Below the pieces are notes generated by a model. It worked only from the letters and a program-made list of their open reading frames with translations, did no database searches and was not told the origin of the DNA. From Gammaproteobacteria bacterium (lineage in GTDB: Bacteria > Pseudomonadota > Gammaproteobacteria > Steroidobacterales > UBA11654): DNA of 64,000 bases. Both the position numbers and the translations under genes were made by a program. The stretch is taken from the NCBI GenBank assembly GCA_002691465.1, contig NZHP01000036.1, positions 1 through 64,000 of the forward strand, in the 5' to 3' direction. Shown piece by piece: positions 39,524 to 49,149 of this stretch. The stretch's first letter is position 1. Each line of letters begins with the position of its first letter.

Positions 39524-39854
39524 GGAGTTGGCCTGTAAGCCGGGTTCTGTCTTAGTACAATCATTCATCTGGGATGCTTGTCACCAAACACCTCAAGCGA
39601 CCCACCCAAGAGTGATTTCGGGTTATCATTACTCTTCTATTTGGTCTTGCTCCCGATGGGGTTTGCAATGCCCTTACTGTTGCCAATAAGGCGGTGCGCT
39701 CTTACCGCACCTTTTCACCCTTACTCTAAATAAATAGAGCGGTTTATTTTCTGATGCACTTTCCATAGGCTCGCGCCTTCCAGGTGTTACCTGGCATCGT
39801 TCCCGAAGGAGCCCGGACTTTCCTCTGTAATTCAGCGATTGTCTGGCCAACTCC
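39524..39854 (-). ncRNA. rnpB: RNase P RNA (bacterial type A)
   Basis: Minus strand begins GGAGTTGGCCAGACAATCGC, contains GAGGAAAGTCCGGGCTCC, AGGGTGAAAAGGTGCGGTAAGAGCGCACC, and ends ACAGAACCCGGCTTACAGGCCAACTCC. Confidence 0.97.
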
Positions 39855-39892
39855 AAGGAGGATTATTAATCAATGCATCTGAAAATACAAGG

Positions 39893-40732
39893 CTATTGAT
39901 TTTTAATCTTTAGCGCTCGATCATAAATTTTTGACTTACTGGATTTAGATACCTTATTGGCAATTTCAACAGCTTTCTTAAGAGATAGGTCACTCATGAG
40001 AATGCTCAAGATTGTATCAAGCTCCTCATTGATAATTTCTTCTCTAGAAGAACCCTGAACAACAACCGTAAACTCTCCTTTTATTTTCTCTTTATTATTC
40101 CTAAAATACTGGGAGATATCAGTCAATGTTTCGCCAATAAATGACTCGTGCATCTTCGTGATTTCTTTGCAGACTACAGCGGATCTATTGCCTCCAAAAA
40201 CATTGATCATATCTTCTATGGAAGATTGGATTCTATGAACGGATTCATAGAAAATCAGTGTTTCTTCTTTATGATTCAATTTTTTGAGTTCATTAATTCT
40301 TTTATTAGCAGTTCTAGGCAAAAAACCCTGAAAAGTAAATCGATCGGAAGGCAGGCCTGATGATGTGATTGCAGCTATTAGTGCACAACAGCCAGGGATA
40401 GGCTCAACTCTGATATTATTCTCTCTTGCATGCTTAATAAATTTATATCCAGGGTCACTAATTAGTGGCGTTCCAGCATCTGAAACAAGTGCAATGTTTT
40501 TTCCCTCTTTTAGTTCAGAAATAATTTTTGGGGCTTTCCTGTCCTCGTTGATTTGATTAAAAGATTGCAAAGATGATTTTGTTTTTACTGCATGATGCTT
40601 TAAAAGCTTAGATGTGACTCTTGTATCTTCGGTCAGAATGCTATCTACACTATTCAATACATCTATGGCACGAATTGTAATATCGTTAATGTTACCTATT
40701 GGTGTAGAAACAAGATAAAGAGTGCCTGTCAT
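39893..40732 (-). CDS. rsmI: 16S rRNA (cytidine1402-2'-O)-methyltransferase
   Basis: GTLYLVSTPIGNINDITIRAIDVL; LVSDAGTPLISDPGYK; GFLPRTANKR. Confidence 0.95.
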   Translation of the reverse strand: MTGTLYLVSTPIGNINDITIRAIDVLNSVDSILTEDTRVTSKLLKHHAVKTKSSLQSFNQINEDRKAPKIISELKEGKNIALVSDAGTPLISDPGYKFIKHARENNIRVEPIPGCCALIAAITSSGLPSDRFTFQGFLPRTANKRINELKKLNHKEETLIFYESVHRIQSSIEDMINVFGGNRSAVVCKEITKMHESFIGETLTDISQYFRNNKEKIKGEFTVVVQGSSREEIINEELDTILSILMSDLSLKKAVEIANKVSKSSKSKIYDRALKIKNQ

Positions 40733-40753
40733 TTAATTTTCATGCATTAAAGA

Positions 40754-41383
40754 CTATAGATGCATCTCTTCTTCATCCTCGCTAAGACTATCTTGAAAGG
40801 TTTCACGAGAGAAAACTCTCTCCATATAATCGGTAATGGCTTTTTGCTCCTTGCCAAGTGAGATACCGAAGTACTCTAATCTCCAAAGTATTGGAGCCAA
40901 AACACAGTCTATGACTGTTAATTCATCATTGAGAAAATACTTATTCGAAGAAAATAAATCCAGTGACGCATTCAACATTGATTTGAGTTTTTTCCTCAGA
41001 CTGTTTTCATTCTTAGTGCCAAGTTCTGCATCGAGTTGTATAGCGGTTGATACAATATCAGCTTCCAATGAAACTAGTGCCAATCTTACTTTGGCTCTGT
41101 CAACAGGACTTACAGGCATCAATGGTGGATGAGGATATCTTTCGTCCAGATACTCAATGATCACACCGGAGTCATATATTACAAGCTCCCTGTCAGTAAG
41201 GGTCGGTATCGAAGCATAAGGATTTAAAGCAATGAGATCTTCAGGAACTTTTTTTCCTCCGACATTTTGGATGTCAGTTGTAATTCCTTTCTCTCTAAGA
41301 ACAAACCTAACTTGGTGGGACCTTATACAGGTATTGCCTGAGAATAAACCCATCATTGATCTTCTGTTAGAAACATTCGTCAC
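40754..41383 (-). CDS. sspA: Stringent starvation protein A
   Basis: GST fold; MGLFSGNTCIRSHQVRFVLREKGI; YPHPPLMPVSPVDRAKVRL; linked to petABC. Confidence 0.9.
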   Translation of the reverse strand: MTNVSNRRSMMGLFSGNTCIRSHQVRFVLREKGITTDIQNVGGKKVPEDLIALNPYASIPTLTDRELVIYDSGVIIEYLDERYPHPPLMPVSPVDRAKVRLALVSLEADIVSTAIQLDAELGTKNENSLRKKLKSMLNASLDLFSSNKYFLNDELTVIDCVLAPILWRLEYFGISLGKEQKAITDYMERVFSRETFQDSLSEDEEEMHL

Positions 41384-42045
41384 TTAACTTCCCTCCAAAT
41401 ATCTTTATAGAGAGCATAACTAAATATTAAGAAAATAAGTAAAAAACCTATGACCCAAACACCCATTGATTTGCGTTTTTCAACGATTGGCTCTCCTGCA
41501 TAGACCAAAAATCCAACGGTATCATTTAGAAACTGACTATATTCTTCATCTGAAAGTCTCTCTTGGAGGTCCCATAAAACATGGGGCATACTTGAAGCCT
41601 CTTGAACATGATTGTTTACACCAGTGGGTGAATTATTGTCTGGATAAAATGAATTCAATAACCCATAAACATATTCTGGACTTTTTCTTCTTGTAACTAA
41701 GGTAAGATCCGGTGGAGCCTTTCCAAACCAACGGTCACCATCTTCTTTTAGCATATTATTCATAACCAAATCTTGTGGTGAACTATCAGTAAAAATAAGG
41801 TTCTGCATGAGTTGATCTTCACTGATGCCAAGATCTTCAGCAATTTGATTGTATCTCATGTATTGAAGTGTATGACATCCAGAACAGTAATTAAAAAAAT
41901 TTCTTGCGCCTCTTTGGAGTGACTTTGAATCAGAAGTTTTTACATTCATCCCTTCTATGTATTCATCAAGATCCATTGAGCCTGCAGCAAATGTTGCCCC
42001 TGAGATAAATGCAAATACTGAATAAATTGCAAATAAACTTTTCAT
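41380..42045 (-). CDS. petC: Cytochrome c1 of the bc1 complex
   Basis: Heme motif CSGCH (NYCSGCHTLQYMRYN); C-terminal TM anchor. Confidence 0.94.
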   Translation of the reverse strand: MKSLFAIYSVFAFISGATFAAGSMDLDEYIEGMNVKTSDSKSLQRGARNFFNYCSGCHTLQYMRYNQIAEDLGISEDQLMQNLIFTDSSPQDLVMNNMLKEDGDRWFGKAPPDLTLVTRRKSPEYVYGLLNSFYPDNNSPTGVNNHVQEASSMPHVLWDLQERLSDEEYSQFLNDTVGFLVYAGEPIVEKRKSMGVWVIGFLLIFLIFSYALYKDIWREVK

Positions 42046-43295
42046 GACTCTTTCTTCTTATATACCACTCTTTCGGGAACAGTTTTTGTTTTCTCAAGCT
42101 TTGTATAAAACGGCATGAGCAAGAAGAAAGCAAAATAAGTTATGGTGAAGAATCTTGCCAAGAATACATAAATACCTGTAGCAGGCTGAAGGCCAAGATA
42201 ACCCAGTGCAATGAATGATATTGCAAACAATGTGAGTGCAAATTTATACTGCCATCCTCTGTATCGAATCGATTTAACCTCACACTTATCTAGCCATGGC
42301 AAAAAGACAAACAAGACGACTGCTAAGACAAGGAACAATGCTCCCAATGCCGCATTTGGAACAGCTCTCAAGATTGCATAATATGGTGTAAAGTACCACG
42401 AAGGCACTATATGTTCGGGTGTTTTAAGTGGGTCAGCAGGTTCAAAATTATCTACTTCTAGAAAATACCCTCCCATTTCTGGGGCAAAAAATACGGCGGC
42501 AAAGTAAATGATTAAGAAGATTGTAATCCCCACTAAATCTTTACTTGTGTGGAATGGATGAAAAGCAACTCCATCAATTGGCTTGCCAGTTTCATCAAGT
42601 TTTTTCTTTATTTCAATCCCATCTGGATTATTTGATCCAACATGATGTAGCGCAAGTATATGTGCAGCAACTAGGCCAACGATAGCAAGGGGGAGAAATA
42701 TAACATGAAATGCAAAGAAACGATTCAATGTGATATCTGAAATAAAATAATCCCCTCTAATCCATTCGGTTAAGGTATCACCGACAAATGGGATATACCC
42801 AAAAAGATTTACGATTACTTGGCCTGCCCAATAAGACATATTTCCCCAAGGCAATAAGTAACCAAAGAATGCTTCCGCCATGAGGCAGAAGTATAGCAAC
42901 ATTCCGAGTATCCATATCAGTTCACGAGGCTTTTTATATGACCCATATAACATTGCTCTGAACATATGTAAGTAAATCACTATAAAGAAGAATGAAGCGC
43001 CAGTAGAATGCATATATCGAATGAGCCAACCATTTTCAACGGATCTCATTATGTACTCAACAGAATTGAAAGCATCGTCTGCAGATGGTTTATAATTCAT
43101 TGTTAGAAAAAACCCTGTGATCAACATAATGATTAATACAACCATCGACAAAACTCCAAATAGGTACCAAATATTGAAGTTTTTGGAAGCATAATATTCT
43201 GTAGCATGATCCTTTATTAGGGAAGACAGAGGAAATCGGTCATCAATCCATTTCAAGAGTGGATTTGTAAATATACTTTCTGTTTGCTTTGCCAT
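42042..43295 (-). CDS. petB: Cytochrome b of the bc1 complex
   Basis: STGASFFFIVIYLHMFRAMLYGSYKKPRE; GYLLPWGNMSYWAGQVI; EHIVPSWYFTPYYAILRAVP. Confidence 0.97.
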   Translation of the reverse strand: MAKQTESIFTNPLLKWIDDRFPLSSLIKDHATEYYASKNFNIWYLFGVLSMVVLIIMLITGFFLTMNYKPSADDAFNSVEYIMRSVENGWLIRYMHSTGASFFFIVIYLHMFRAMLYGSYKKPRELIWILGMLLYFCLMAEAFFGYLLPWGNMSYWAGQVIVNLFGYIPFVGDTLTEWIRGDYFISDITLNRFFAFHVIFLPLAIVGLVAAHILALHHVGSNNPDGIEIKKKLDETGKPIDGVAFHPFHTSKDLVGITIFLIIYFAAVFFAPEMGGYFLEVDNFEPADPLKTPEHIVPSWYFTPYYAILRAVPNAALGALFLVLAVVLFVFLPWLDKCEVKSIRYRGWQYKFALTLFAISFIALGYLGLQPATGIYVFLARFFTITYFAFFLLMPFYTKLEKTKTVPERVVYKKKES

Positions 43296-43299
43296 AAAT

Positions 43300-43875
43300 C
43301 TAACTATTCTCGCCGACTAATAAAGTGGTTTCATCAATAAAATTATGTGCAGGAACCCTTAGGTTGGAGGGAGCAGGTACGCCAGCATAGACTCTTCCTG
43401 ATAAATCAAATTTTGATCCATGGCAAGGGCAATAGAAACCACCTTTCCAGTCTGGACCCATATCTGCAGGTGCAATCGCAAACTTCTCAATTGGAGCACA
43501 CCCCAAATGAGTGCAAACCCCCTCCACAACAAAAAATTCTGGATTCTTTGATCGAAATTTATTTTTGGCGAAATCTGGCTGAATAGATAATTCAGATTTA
43601 GGATCTCTAAGGTAAGAATTTTCATTGTCCAACTCACTTATCATCTCATCAGTTCTTCGTAAGACCCAAATTGGTTTACCTCTGTAGATTACTTTTATGA
43701 TCGAGCCAGGCTCTAGTTTTGATAAGCTTACTTTAATGGAAGCACCAAGGGCTTTTGCTTTCTTGCTTGGTTGGAAGGTGGAAACAAATGCTCCAACAGC
43801 AAATATTCCTCCAACTGCGCTGGTAAGACTCGTCGCAATTGATAAAAACTTCCTTCTATTAAGATTCTCTGCCAT
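43300..43875 (-). CDS. petA: Rieske iron-sulfur subunit of the bc1 complex
   Basis: CTHLGCAPIE and FYCPCHGSKFDLSGRVYAGVPAPSNL; RRKF leader. Confidence 0.97.
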   Translation of the reverse strand: MAENLNRRKFLSIATSLTSAVGGIFAVGAFVSTFQPSKKAKALGASIKVSLSKLEPGSIIKVIYRGKPIWVLRRTDEMISELDNENSYLRDPKSELSIQPDFAKNKFRSKNPEFFVVEGVCTHLGCAPIEKFAIAPADMGPDWKGGFYCPCHGSKFDLSGRVYAGVPAPSNLRVPAHNFIDETTLLVGENS

Positions 43876-43931
43876 TTGGAAACCTTTAACCTAAAAAGCA
43901 TGTGCGATTATACACGAATAAACAAAAATCA

Positions 43932-45185
43932 TTAGTCAATTCTTCTAACTTTTGCACCTATATTTAATAGCTTTTCTTCAATATTCTCATATCCACGATC
44001 CAAATGATAAATGCGATCAATGATTGTCTTTCCATCTGCAATCAAACCTGCAAGAATCAATGCTGCAGACGCTCTCAAATCTGTTGCCATTACCTGCGCA
44101 GAATTTAATTTTGAAACTCCTCTTACAATTGCAGTATTTCCATCAATTCCAATATTGGCGCCCATTCTTTTGAGCTCCAATATATGCATAAATCTATTCT
44201 CAAAAATGGTCTCCTTTATCTTAGAGTCACCATGTGCAATGGTATTTAACACCATCAGTTGCGCCTGTATATCTGTTGGGATTCCTGGATACGGGTTAGT
44301 TTCAAAACTAATGGGAAGAATCGTATCTGGTCCTTTCAAAAATAAAGAATCTTCAAATATCTCAAACTTTGCTCCACATTGCCGAATCAACTCGATGGGT
44401 TGTTGTATATGTAAAGGATTGATATTTTCAACCTTAAGCTCTCCTTGGGCTATGATTCCAGCGATAATCATTGTAATTGCCTCAATTCGATCTGGAATAA
44501 TTTCAATTTCAGCGCCTTCAAGATTCTCTACCCCCTCTATTGATATGAAATCTTCTCCGAGACCTTCAATTTTTGCTCCCATAGAATTCAGAAGTTCGCC
44601 AAGTTGAACAATCTCTGGTTCGCAAGCCGCATTGCCAATCTCTGTTTCTCCTTCGGCTAAGGTGGCAGCCATCAAAATATTTGCAGTTCCAGTCACGCTC
44701 TTTTTAGGAAAAGAATATGTTGAGCCTATTAATCTTTCGGCAGAAGCTAATATATATCCGTCTTTAATTTCTATTGATGCTCCTAATTTTTCTAACCCCT
44801 CTATATGAAGATCAACTGGTCGAGCGCCAATTGCACAACCTCCAGGCAATGAAACTTTTGCCTCTCCATGTTTTGCTAGTAATGGTCCAAGGACCATAAT
44901 TGATGCCCTCATAGTTTTGACTAGTTCATATGATGCAAATTTTGACTCAATTTCACTCGCATTAAATGTAAAAGAACCTTTATGGTTTTTTTTTGTCTTC
45001 ATCCCCATAGAATCTAATAGAGTAATCAATGTTTTGACATCAGCCAGATCAGGAATACCATTTAGAGTAATATTATGATCCGATAGAATGCACGCGGTCA
45101 TCATAGGCAATGCGGCATTTTTAGAGCCTGAAATTTTCACGCTCCCACTAAGAGGATATCCGCCGTTAATTACTAACTTTTTCAA
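43932..45185 (-). CDS. murA: UDP-N-acetylglucosamine 1-carboxyvinyltransferase
   Basis: GGYPLSGSVKISGSKNAALPMM; SLPGGCAIGARPVDLHI; DLRASAALILAGLIADG. Confidence 0.97.
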   Translation of the reverse strand: MKKLVINGGYPLSGSVKISGSKNAALPMMTACILSDHNITLNGIPDLADVKTLITLLDSMGMKTKKNHKGSFTFNASEIESKFASYELVKTMRASIMVLGPLLAKHGEAKVSLPGGCAIGARPVDLHIEGLEKLGASIEIKDGYILASAERLIGSTYSFPKKSVTGTANILMAATLAEGETEIGNAACEPEIVQLGELLNSMGAKIEGLGEDFISIEGVENLEGAEIEIIPDRIEAITMIIAGIIAQGELKVENINPLHIQQPIELIRQCGAKFEIFEDSLFLKGPDTILPISFETNPYPGIPTDIQAQLMVLNTIAHGDSKIKETIFENRFMHILELKRMGANIGIDGNTAIVRGVSKLNSAQVMATDLRASAALILAGLIADGKTIIDRIYHLDRGYENIEEKLLNIGAKVRRID

Positions 45186-45197
45186 TGGTTTTTATGA

Positions 45198-45422
45198 TTA
45201 GGAATCTGGTGTCCTTGCATCTATGCTAAGCGCATGAATCTCCTGCTTCATATTATCTCCAAGAGAAGCATAAATCATTTTATGCCGATCAATCAAAGAG
45301 AGGTTTTCAAAAGATGATGAGATCACAGTAGCAGTAAAATGAACATTGTCGTCACTTGAAACAGAAACATCTGCGTCTGGTATAGCAGACTGTATTAATT
45401 GAGTTATTTGTTCAGGATTCAT
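45198..45422 (-). CDS. BolA/IbaG-family protein
   Basis: 74 aa; SLIDRHKMIYASLGDNMKQEIHALSIDARTP; adjacent to murA as in other gammaproteobacteria. Confidence 0.9.
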   Translation of the reverse strand: MNPEQITQLIQSAIPDADVSVSSDDNVHFTATVISSSFENLSLIDRHKMIYASLGDNMKQEIHALSIDARTPDS

Positions 45423-45497
45423 CCTATTTATTATATTCTTAATTTGTTGACAATATATACGTAGATAAAAAGAATTATACTTCTTGTTTAAATTTTC

Positions 45498-46466
45498 ATG
45501 AAAAATTTTGATTACATTGCAGTTGCGAAAAAGGTTCTTGAAATTGAATCAAAGGCACTGGTAAAACAAATTGATCAAATCGATCAAGCATTTGTCGATG
45601 CCTGTGAATTATGTCTTGAGTGTGATGGAAAATTAATCGTCATGGGACTTGGTAAATCAGGGCACATTGCAGATAAGATTGCAGCAACGCTATCAAGCAC
45701 AGGCACGCCCTCGTACTTTATCCATCCAAGCGAGGCAATCCACGGTGATATTGGTATGATCGACGAAAAAGACATAGTATTAATATTCTCTTATTCTGGA
45801 GAGACTGAAGAAATAATCTCCTTAATTCCATATCTAAAGAAAAAAGAGATTAAGATCATCTCTTTCACGGGAAATATTAAATCTAAATTATCCTCTGAGT
45901 CTGACATACATATCCATGTACCTGTTGATGAAGAGGCCTGTCCAATGAACCTAGCTCCTACTGCTAGCACTACTACTGCGTTGGCAGTTGGTGACGCCTT
46001 TGCAGTTGCTCTTCTAGAGCGCAAAGGATTCACAAAGGAAGATTTTGCCAAATCACACCCAGGAGGCTCGCTAGGTAAACAACTGCTGCTATCGATCAAA
46101 GATATCATGCATACAGGAGATGAGGTTCCGGTCGTTTACTCACGTGATACGCTTTCAAAAGGTCTTATTGAGATGTCACAAAAAGCATTGGGAATGACAG
46201 CAATAGTTGATGAGAAGGATCAACTTGTTGGAATTTTTACTGATGGAGACCTCAGAAGAACGCTTGAATCAAACATAGATATTAAGACAACTAAAATGCG
46301 TCAAGTCATGACTAAGAATCCATTTGTACTTCCTGCTGATACTCTCGCCTATAATGCTTTGAATCTCATTCAAGAAAAAAAAATAACTTCTATTATCGTT
46401 ACGAATGAAAATAAAGTCATAGGAGCACTCAATATTCATGATCTATTCAGATCAGGCTTAATGTAA
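45498..46466 (+). CDS. kdsD: Arabinose-5-phosphate isomerase (SIS + tandem CBS)
   Basis: LIVMGLGKSGHIADKIAATLSSTGTPSYFIHPSEAIHGDIGMI; two CBS domains. Confidence 0.95.
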   Translation: MKNFDYIAVAKKVLEIESKALVKQIDQIDQAFVDACELCLECDGKLIVMGLGKSGHIADKIAATLSSTGTPSYFIHPSEAIHGDIGMIDEKDIVLIFSYSGETEEIISLIPYLKKKEIKIISFTGNIKSKLSSESDIHIHVPVDEEACPMNLAPTASTTTALAVGDAFAVALLERKGFTKEDFAKSHPGGSLGKQLLLSIKDIMHTGDEVPVVYSRDTLSKGLIEMSQKALGMTAIVDEKDQLVGIFTDGDLRRTLESNIDIKTTKMRQVMTKNPFVLPADTLAYNALNLIQEKKITSIIVTNENKVIGALNIHDLFRSGLM

Positions 46467-46475
46467 AATAAGTTT

Positions 46476-47024
46476 GTGCTTGGATTTTTCTCTAAATTAA
46501 TCTTTCTGCTTTTTTTAGTAGCTGGAAGCTTTATTGCTTACTTATCTACTAATCAAATTGAAACAGAAACAGTGCTTGAATCAAATGAAAGGATTTACAG
46601 TATAAAAAATGCAGAGTTTTTTGGCGCTGACCAAAAGGGATCATTGACTTATAAAGTTTTTTCTAAAAAAGCCAGATCAGAAAATACAAATAATCAGATA
46701 ATATTAGACCAAGTGAGTCTCTTATATTATTCAGATGACCTTAATAGCTGGAAGATTTCTTCTGACAAAGGTGCGCTTTATGATAATTCAAACATTCTCG
46801 TCTTAACTGGCAATGTTTTGATTAGAAACAATGCGACTTTAGGACCATCTATCATTGAAACGGAATATTTGGAGATCAATCCAAATAAAATGACAATTGC
46901 AACAAACAAACAAGTAAAAATCACTCTGAATAATAATACAATTGAGGCTTTTGGAATTAATGCAACACTTGAAGATAATCAAATTAAATTTAGAACAAGC
47001 AATACTTCAACTTCAATGGAATAA
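46476..47024 (+). CDS. lptC: LPS export periplasmic protein LptC (GTG start)
   Basis: N-terminal TM, then beta-rich LptC/OstA-like body (YKVFSKKARSE...SSDKGALYDNSNILVLTGNVLI); between kdsD and lptB. Confidence 0.85.
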   Translation: MLGFFSKLIFLLFLVAGSFIAYLSTNQIETETVLESNERIYSIKNAEFFGADQKGSLTYKVFSKKARSENTNNQIILDQVSLLYYSDDLNSWKISSDKGALYDNSNILVLTGNVLIRNNATLGPSIIETEYLEINPNKMTIATNKQVKITLNNNTIEAFGINATLEDNQIKFRTSNTSTSME

Positions 47025-47030
47025 TTAATC

Positions 47031-47756
47031 ATGAGCATATTGATAGCAGAATCACTAGAAAAAAAGTATCGCTCTAGAAAAGTGGTCAATAATTTAAGCT
47101 TCAATATTAAAAGTGGAGAGATCATTGGCTTACTAGGGCCAAATGGGGCAGGAAAGACCACTGCTTTCTATATGACTGTGGGCTTGATCTCATGTAGCAG
47201 TGGAAAAATTATATTAGATGATCAAGAGATTACACGCTTTCCAATCCACAAAAGAGCAAAAATTGGAATAGGATATCTACCACAGGAAGCCTCGGTTTTT
47301 AGAAAGTTAACTGTTCAGGAGAATATTCTTGCCGTATTAGAGATGAGAAGTGATCTGTCTCAAATAAAAAGAACCGAAATGCTCGAAAGACTTCTCAATC
47401 AGCTCAACCTAAATGATGTTAGAAACATATTAGGACTGAGTCTTTCGGGGGGTGAAAGAAGAAGGGTAGAGATTGCAAGAACGTTATCAATCGAGCCCAA
47501 ATTTATATTACTAGATGAACCATTTGCAGGCGTTGATCCGATTTCTGTTCTAGAAATACAAAGTATCATAAAATCACTTGCATCAGATGGTATTGGGATT
47601 CTTATCACAGATCATAATGTGCGAGAAACCTTAGGGATTTGTGATAGAGGATATATTGTAAGTGAAGGAACATCTATTGCCTACGGGACACCAGATCAAA
47701 TACTGGAAAATAAGCAGGTTAAAAAGGTTTACCTTGGGGAAAGCTTCACAATGTAG
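47031..47756 (+). CDS. lptB: LPS export ABC ATPase LptB
   Basis: Walker A GLLGPNGAGKTTAFYM; LSGGERRRVEIARTL; FILLDEPFAGVDPISVLEI. Confidence 0.97.
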   Translation: MSILIAESLEKKYRSRKVVNNLSFNIKSGEIIGLLGPNGAGKTTAFYMTVGLISCSSGKIILDDQEITRFPIHKRAKIGIGYLPQEASVFRKLTVQENILAVLEMRSDLSQIKRTEMLERLLNQLNLNDVRNILGLSLSGGERRRVEIARTLSIEPKFILLDEPFAGVDPISVLEIQSIIKSLASDGIGILITDHNVRETLGICDRGYIVSEGTSIAYGTPDQILENKQVKKVYLGESFTM

Positions 47757-47793
47757 ATAGATCTTTCTATTTATTTTTGACAGAGTAGACAGA

Positions 47794-49149
47794 GTGGAGA
47801 AAAATATTTCAACTACTGAAAAAAATCTAATCCAGCTTCTGCATGACCTTGAAGCAGAGAAGTCCATAGGGATTCAAAATAAACTCTCTTCACTCAGCCC
47901 ATTTGAAATAGCTAGATTATTAGAGGCGATGGAGCCAAGGAATAGAAATATTCTGTGGCGCATGGTTGAGAAGGAGGATGAAGGTGAAGTACTCAAGGAG
48001 CTTGTCGAAGATGTTCGGCAAACTCTTATTGACCAGATGGATACAAATGAAATTATTGCTGCAACACAAGATCTTGAATTAGATGACTTGGCAGATATTC
48101 TCAATGATTTACCAGATCAAATTACAGATGAAGTCATTCGAGCATTAGATAGACAAGATCAAATAAGACTAGAATCAGTCATGTCTTATGATGAGGATAG
48201 TGCCGGTGGCTTGACAAATCCGAACATTCTATCGATCAGAAGAGGTCTAAATATTAAGAGCCTTATAAGATATCTAAGATCACTAGAAAAATTACCAGAA
48301 AATACTAACTACATTTATGTCATAAATCGAAATAATGAATACATTGGCTCAGTAAGATTGGTTGATCTTTTTACTGAAGATACCGAAATTCCAATCGAGC
48401 AAATCATGGATAGTCAGGTGGGACCCATCAGTGCCTCTTCCTCTGCTGAGCAAGTAATATCAACCTTTCAGAATCTTGACTTGATCTCGCTCCCTGTTGT
48501 TGATGATGAGAATAAACTTTTAGGAGAAATAACTGTTGACGATGTTGTTGACGCGATTCAAGATCAAGCCAACAGTGAAATTTTCAATATGGCAGGGCTT
48601 GATGATGAAGATGACATCTTTGCACCTATTTTTGTAAGCTCAAGAAGAAGAGCTGTATGGCTTGGAGCAAATCTACTCACGGCATTTGTGGTTGCATCAG
48701 CAGTAAGTTTATTTCAATCAACAATTGATCAAATCGTAATACTTGCTGTTTTGATGCCTATTGTCGCTAGCATGGGAGGGGTGGCAGGCAATCAAACATT
48801 AATTCTAGTAATCAGAGGTATTGCAATGGGTAGAATTCAGGCATCAAATGCAGTACGTTTGCTTTCAAAGGAAATGATGGTTGCACTTGTTAATGGAACA
48901 TTTTGGGCAATTATTGTTTCAGTATTTGCAGTTCTACTATTTCAAACAACTTGGGAAATAGGAATCATTGTTGGTATCTCAATGCTCCTAAATATTTTTG
49001 CTTCAGCAATTGCCGGGGTCACTATACCCTTTTTACTTAAAAAAATTGGAATTGATCCTGCCTTGGCAAGCGGTGTGATGATGACAACATTGACAGACGT
49101 TCTGGGCTTCGTTACTTTCCTTGGTCTTGCTACTCTAATTCTTCTTTAA
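47794..49149 (+). CDS. mgtE: Magnesium transporter MgtE (GTG start)
   Basis: MgtE N-domain, CBS pair (SYDEDSAGGLTNPN), TM domain PIVASMGGVAGNQTLILVIRGIAMG. Confidence 0.95.
   Translation: MEKNISTTEKNLIQLLHDLEAEKSIGIQNKLSSLSPFEIARLLEAMEPRNRNILWRMVEKEDEGEVLKELVEDVRQTLIDQMDTNEIIAATQDLELDDLADILNDLPDQITDEVIRALDRQDQIRLESVMSYDEDSAGGLTNPNILSIRRGLNIKSLIRYLRSLEKLPENTNYIYVINRNNEYIGSVRLVDLFTEDTEIPIEQIMDSQVGPISASSSAEQVISTFQNLDLISLPVVDDENKLLGEITVDDVVDAIQDQANSEIFNMAGLDDEDDIFAPIFVSSRRRAVWLGANLLTAFVVASAVSLFQSTIDQIVILAVLMPIVASMGGVAGNQTLILVIRGIAMGRIQASNAVRLLSKEMMVALVNGTFWAIIVSVFAVLLFQTTWEIGIIVGISMLLNIFASAIAGVTIPFLLKKIGIDPALASGVMMTTLTDVLGFVTFLGLATLILL

Noticed and set aside
39674-39856. 60-aa minus-strand ORF
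   Set aside because: Lies entirely in the RNase P RNA gene and is not protein-coding.
44011-44607. 198-aa plus-strand ORF
   Set aside because: Antisense to murA; composition is a by-product of the coding frame, with no recognisable domain or start context.
46476-47024. Possible LptC-LptA fusion that would explain missing lptA
   Set aside because: The protein is only 182 aa with one N-terminal TM, the size of LptC alone.
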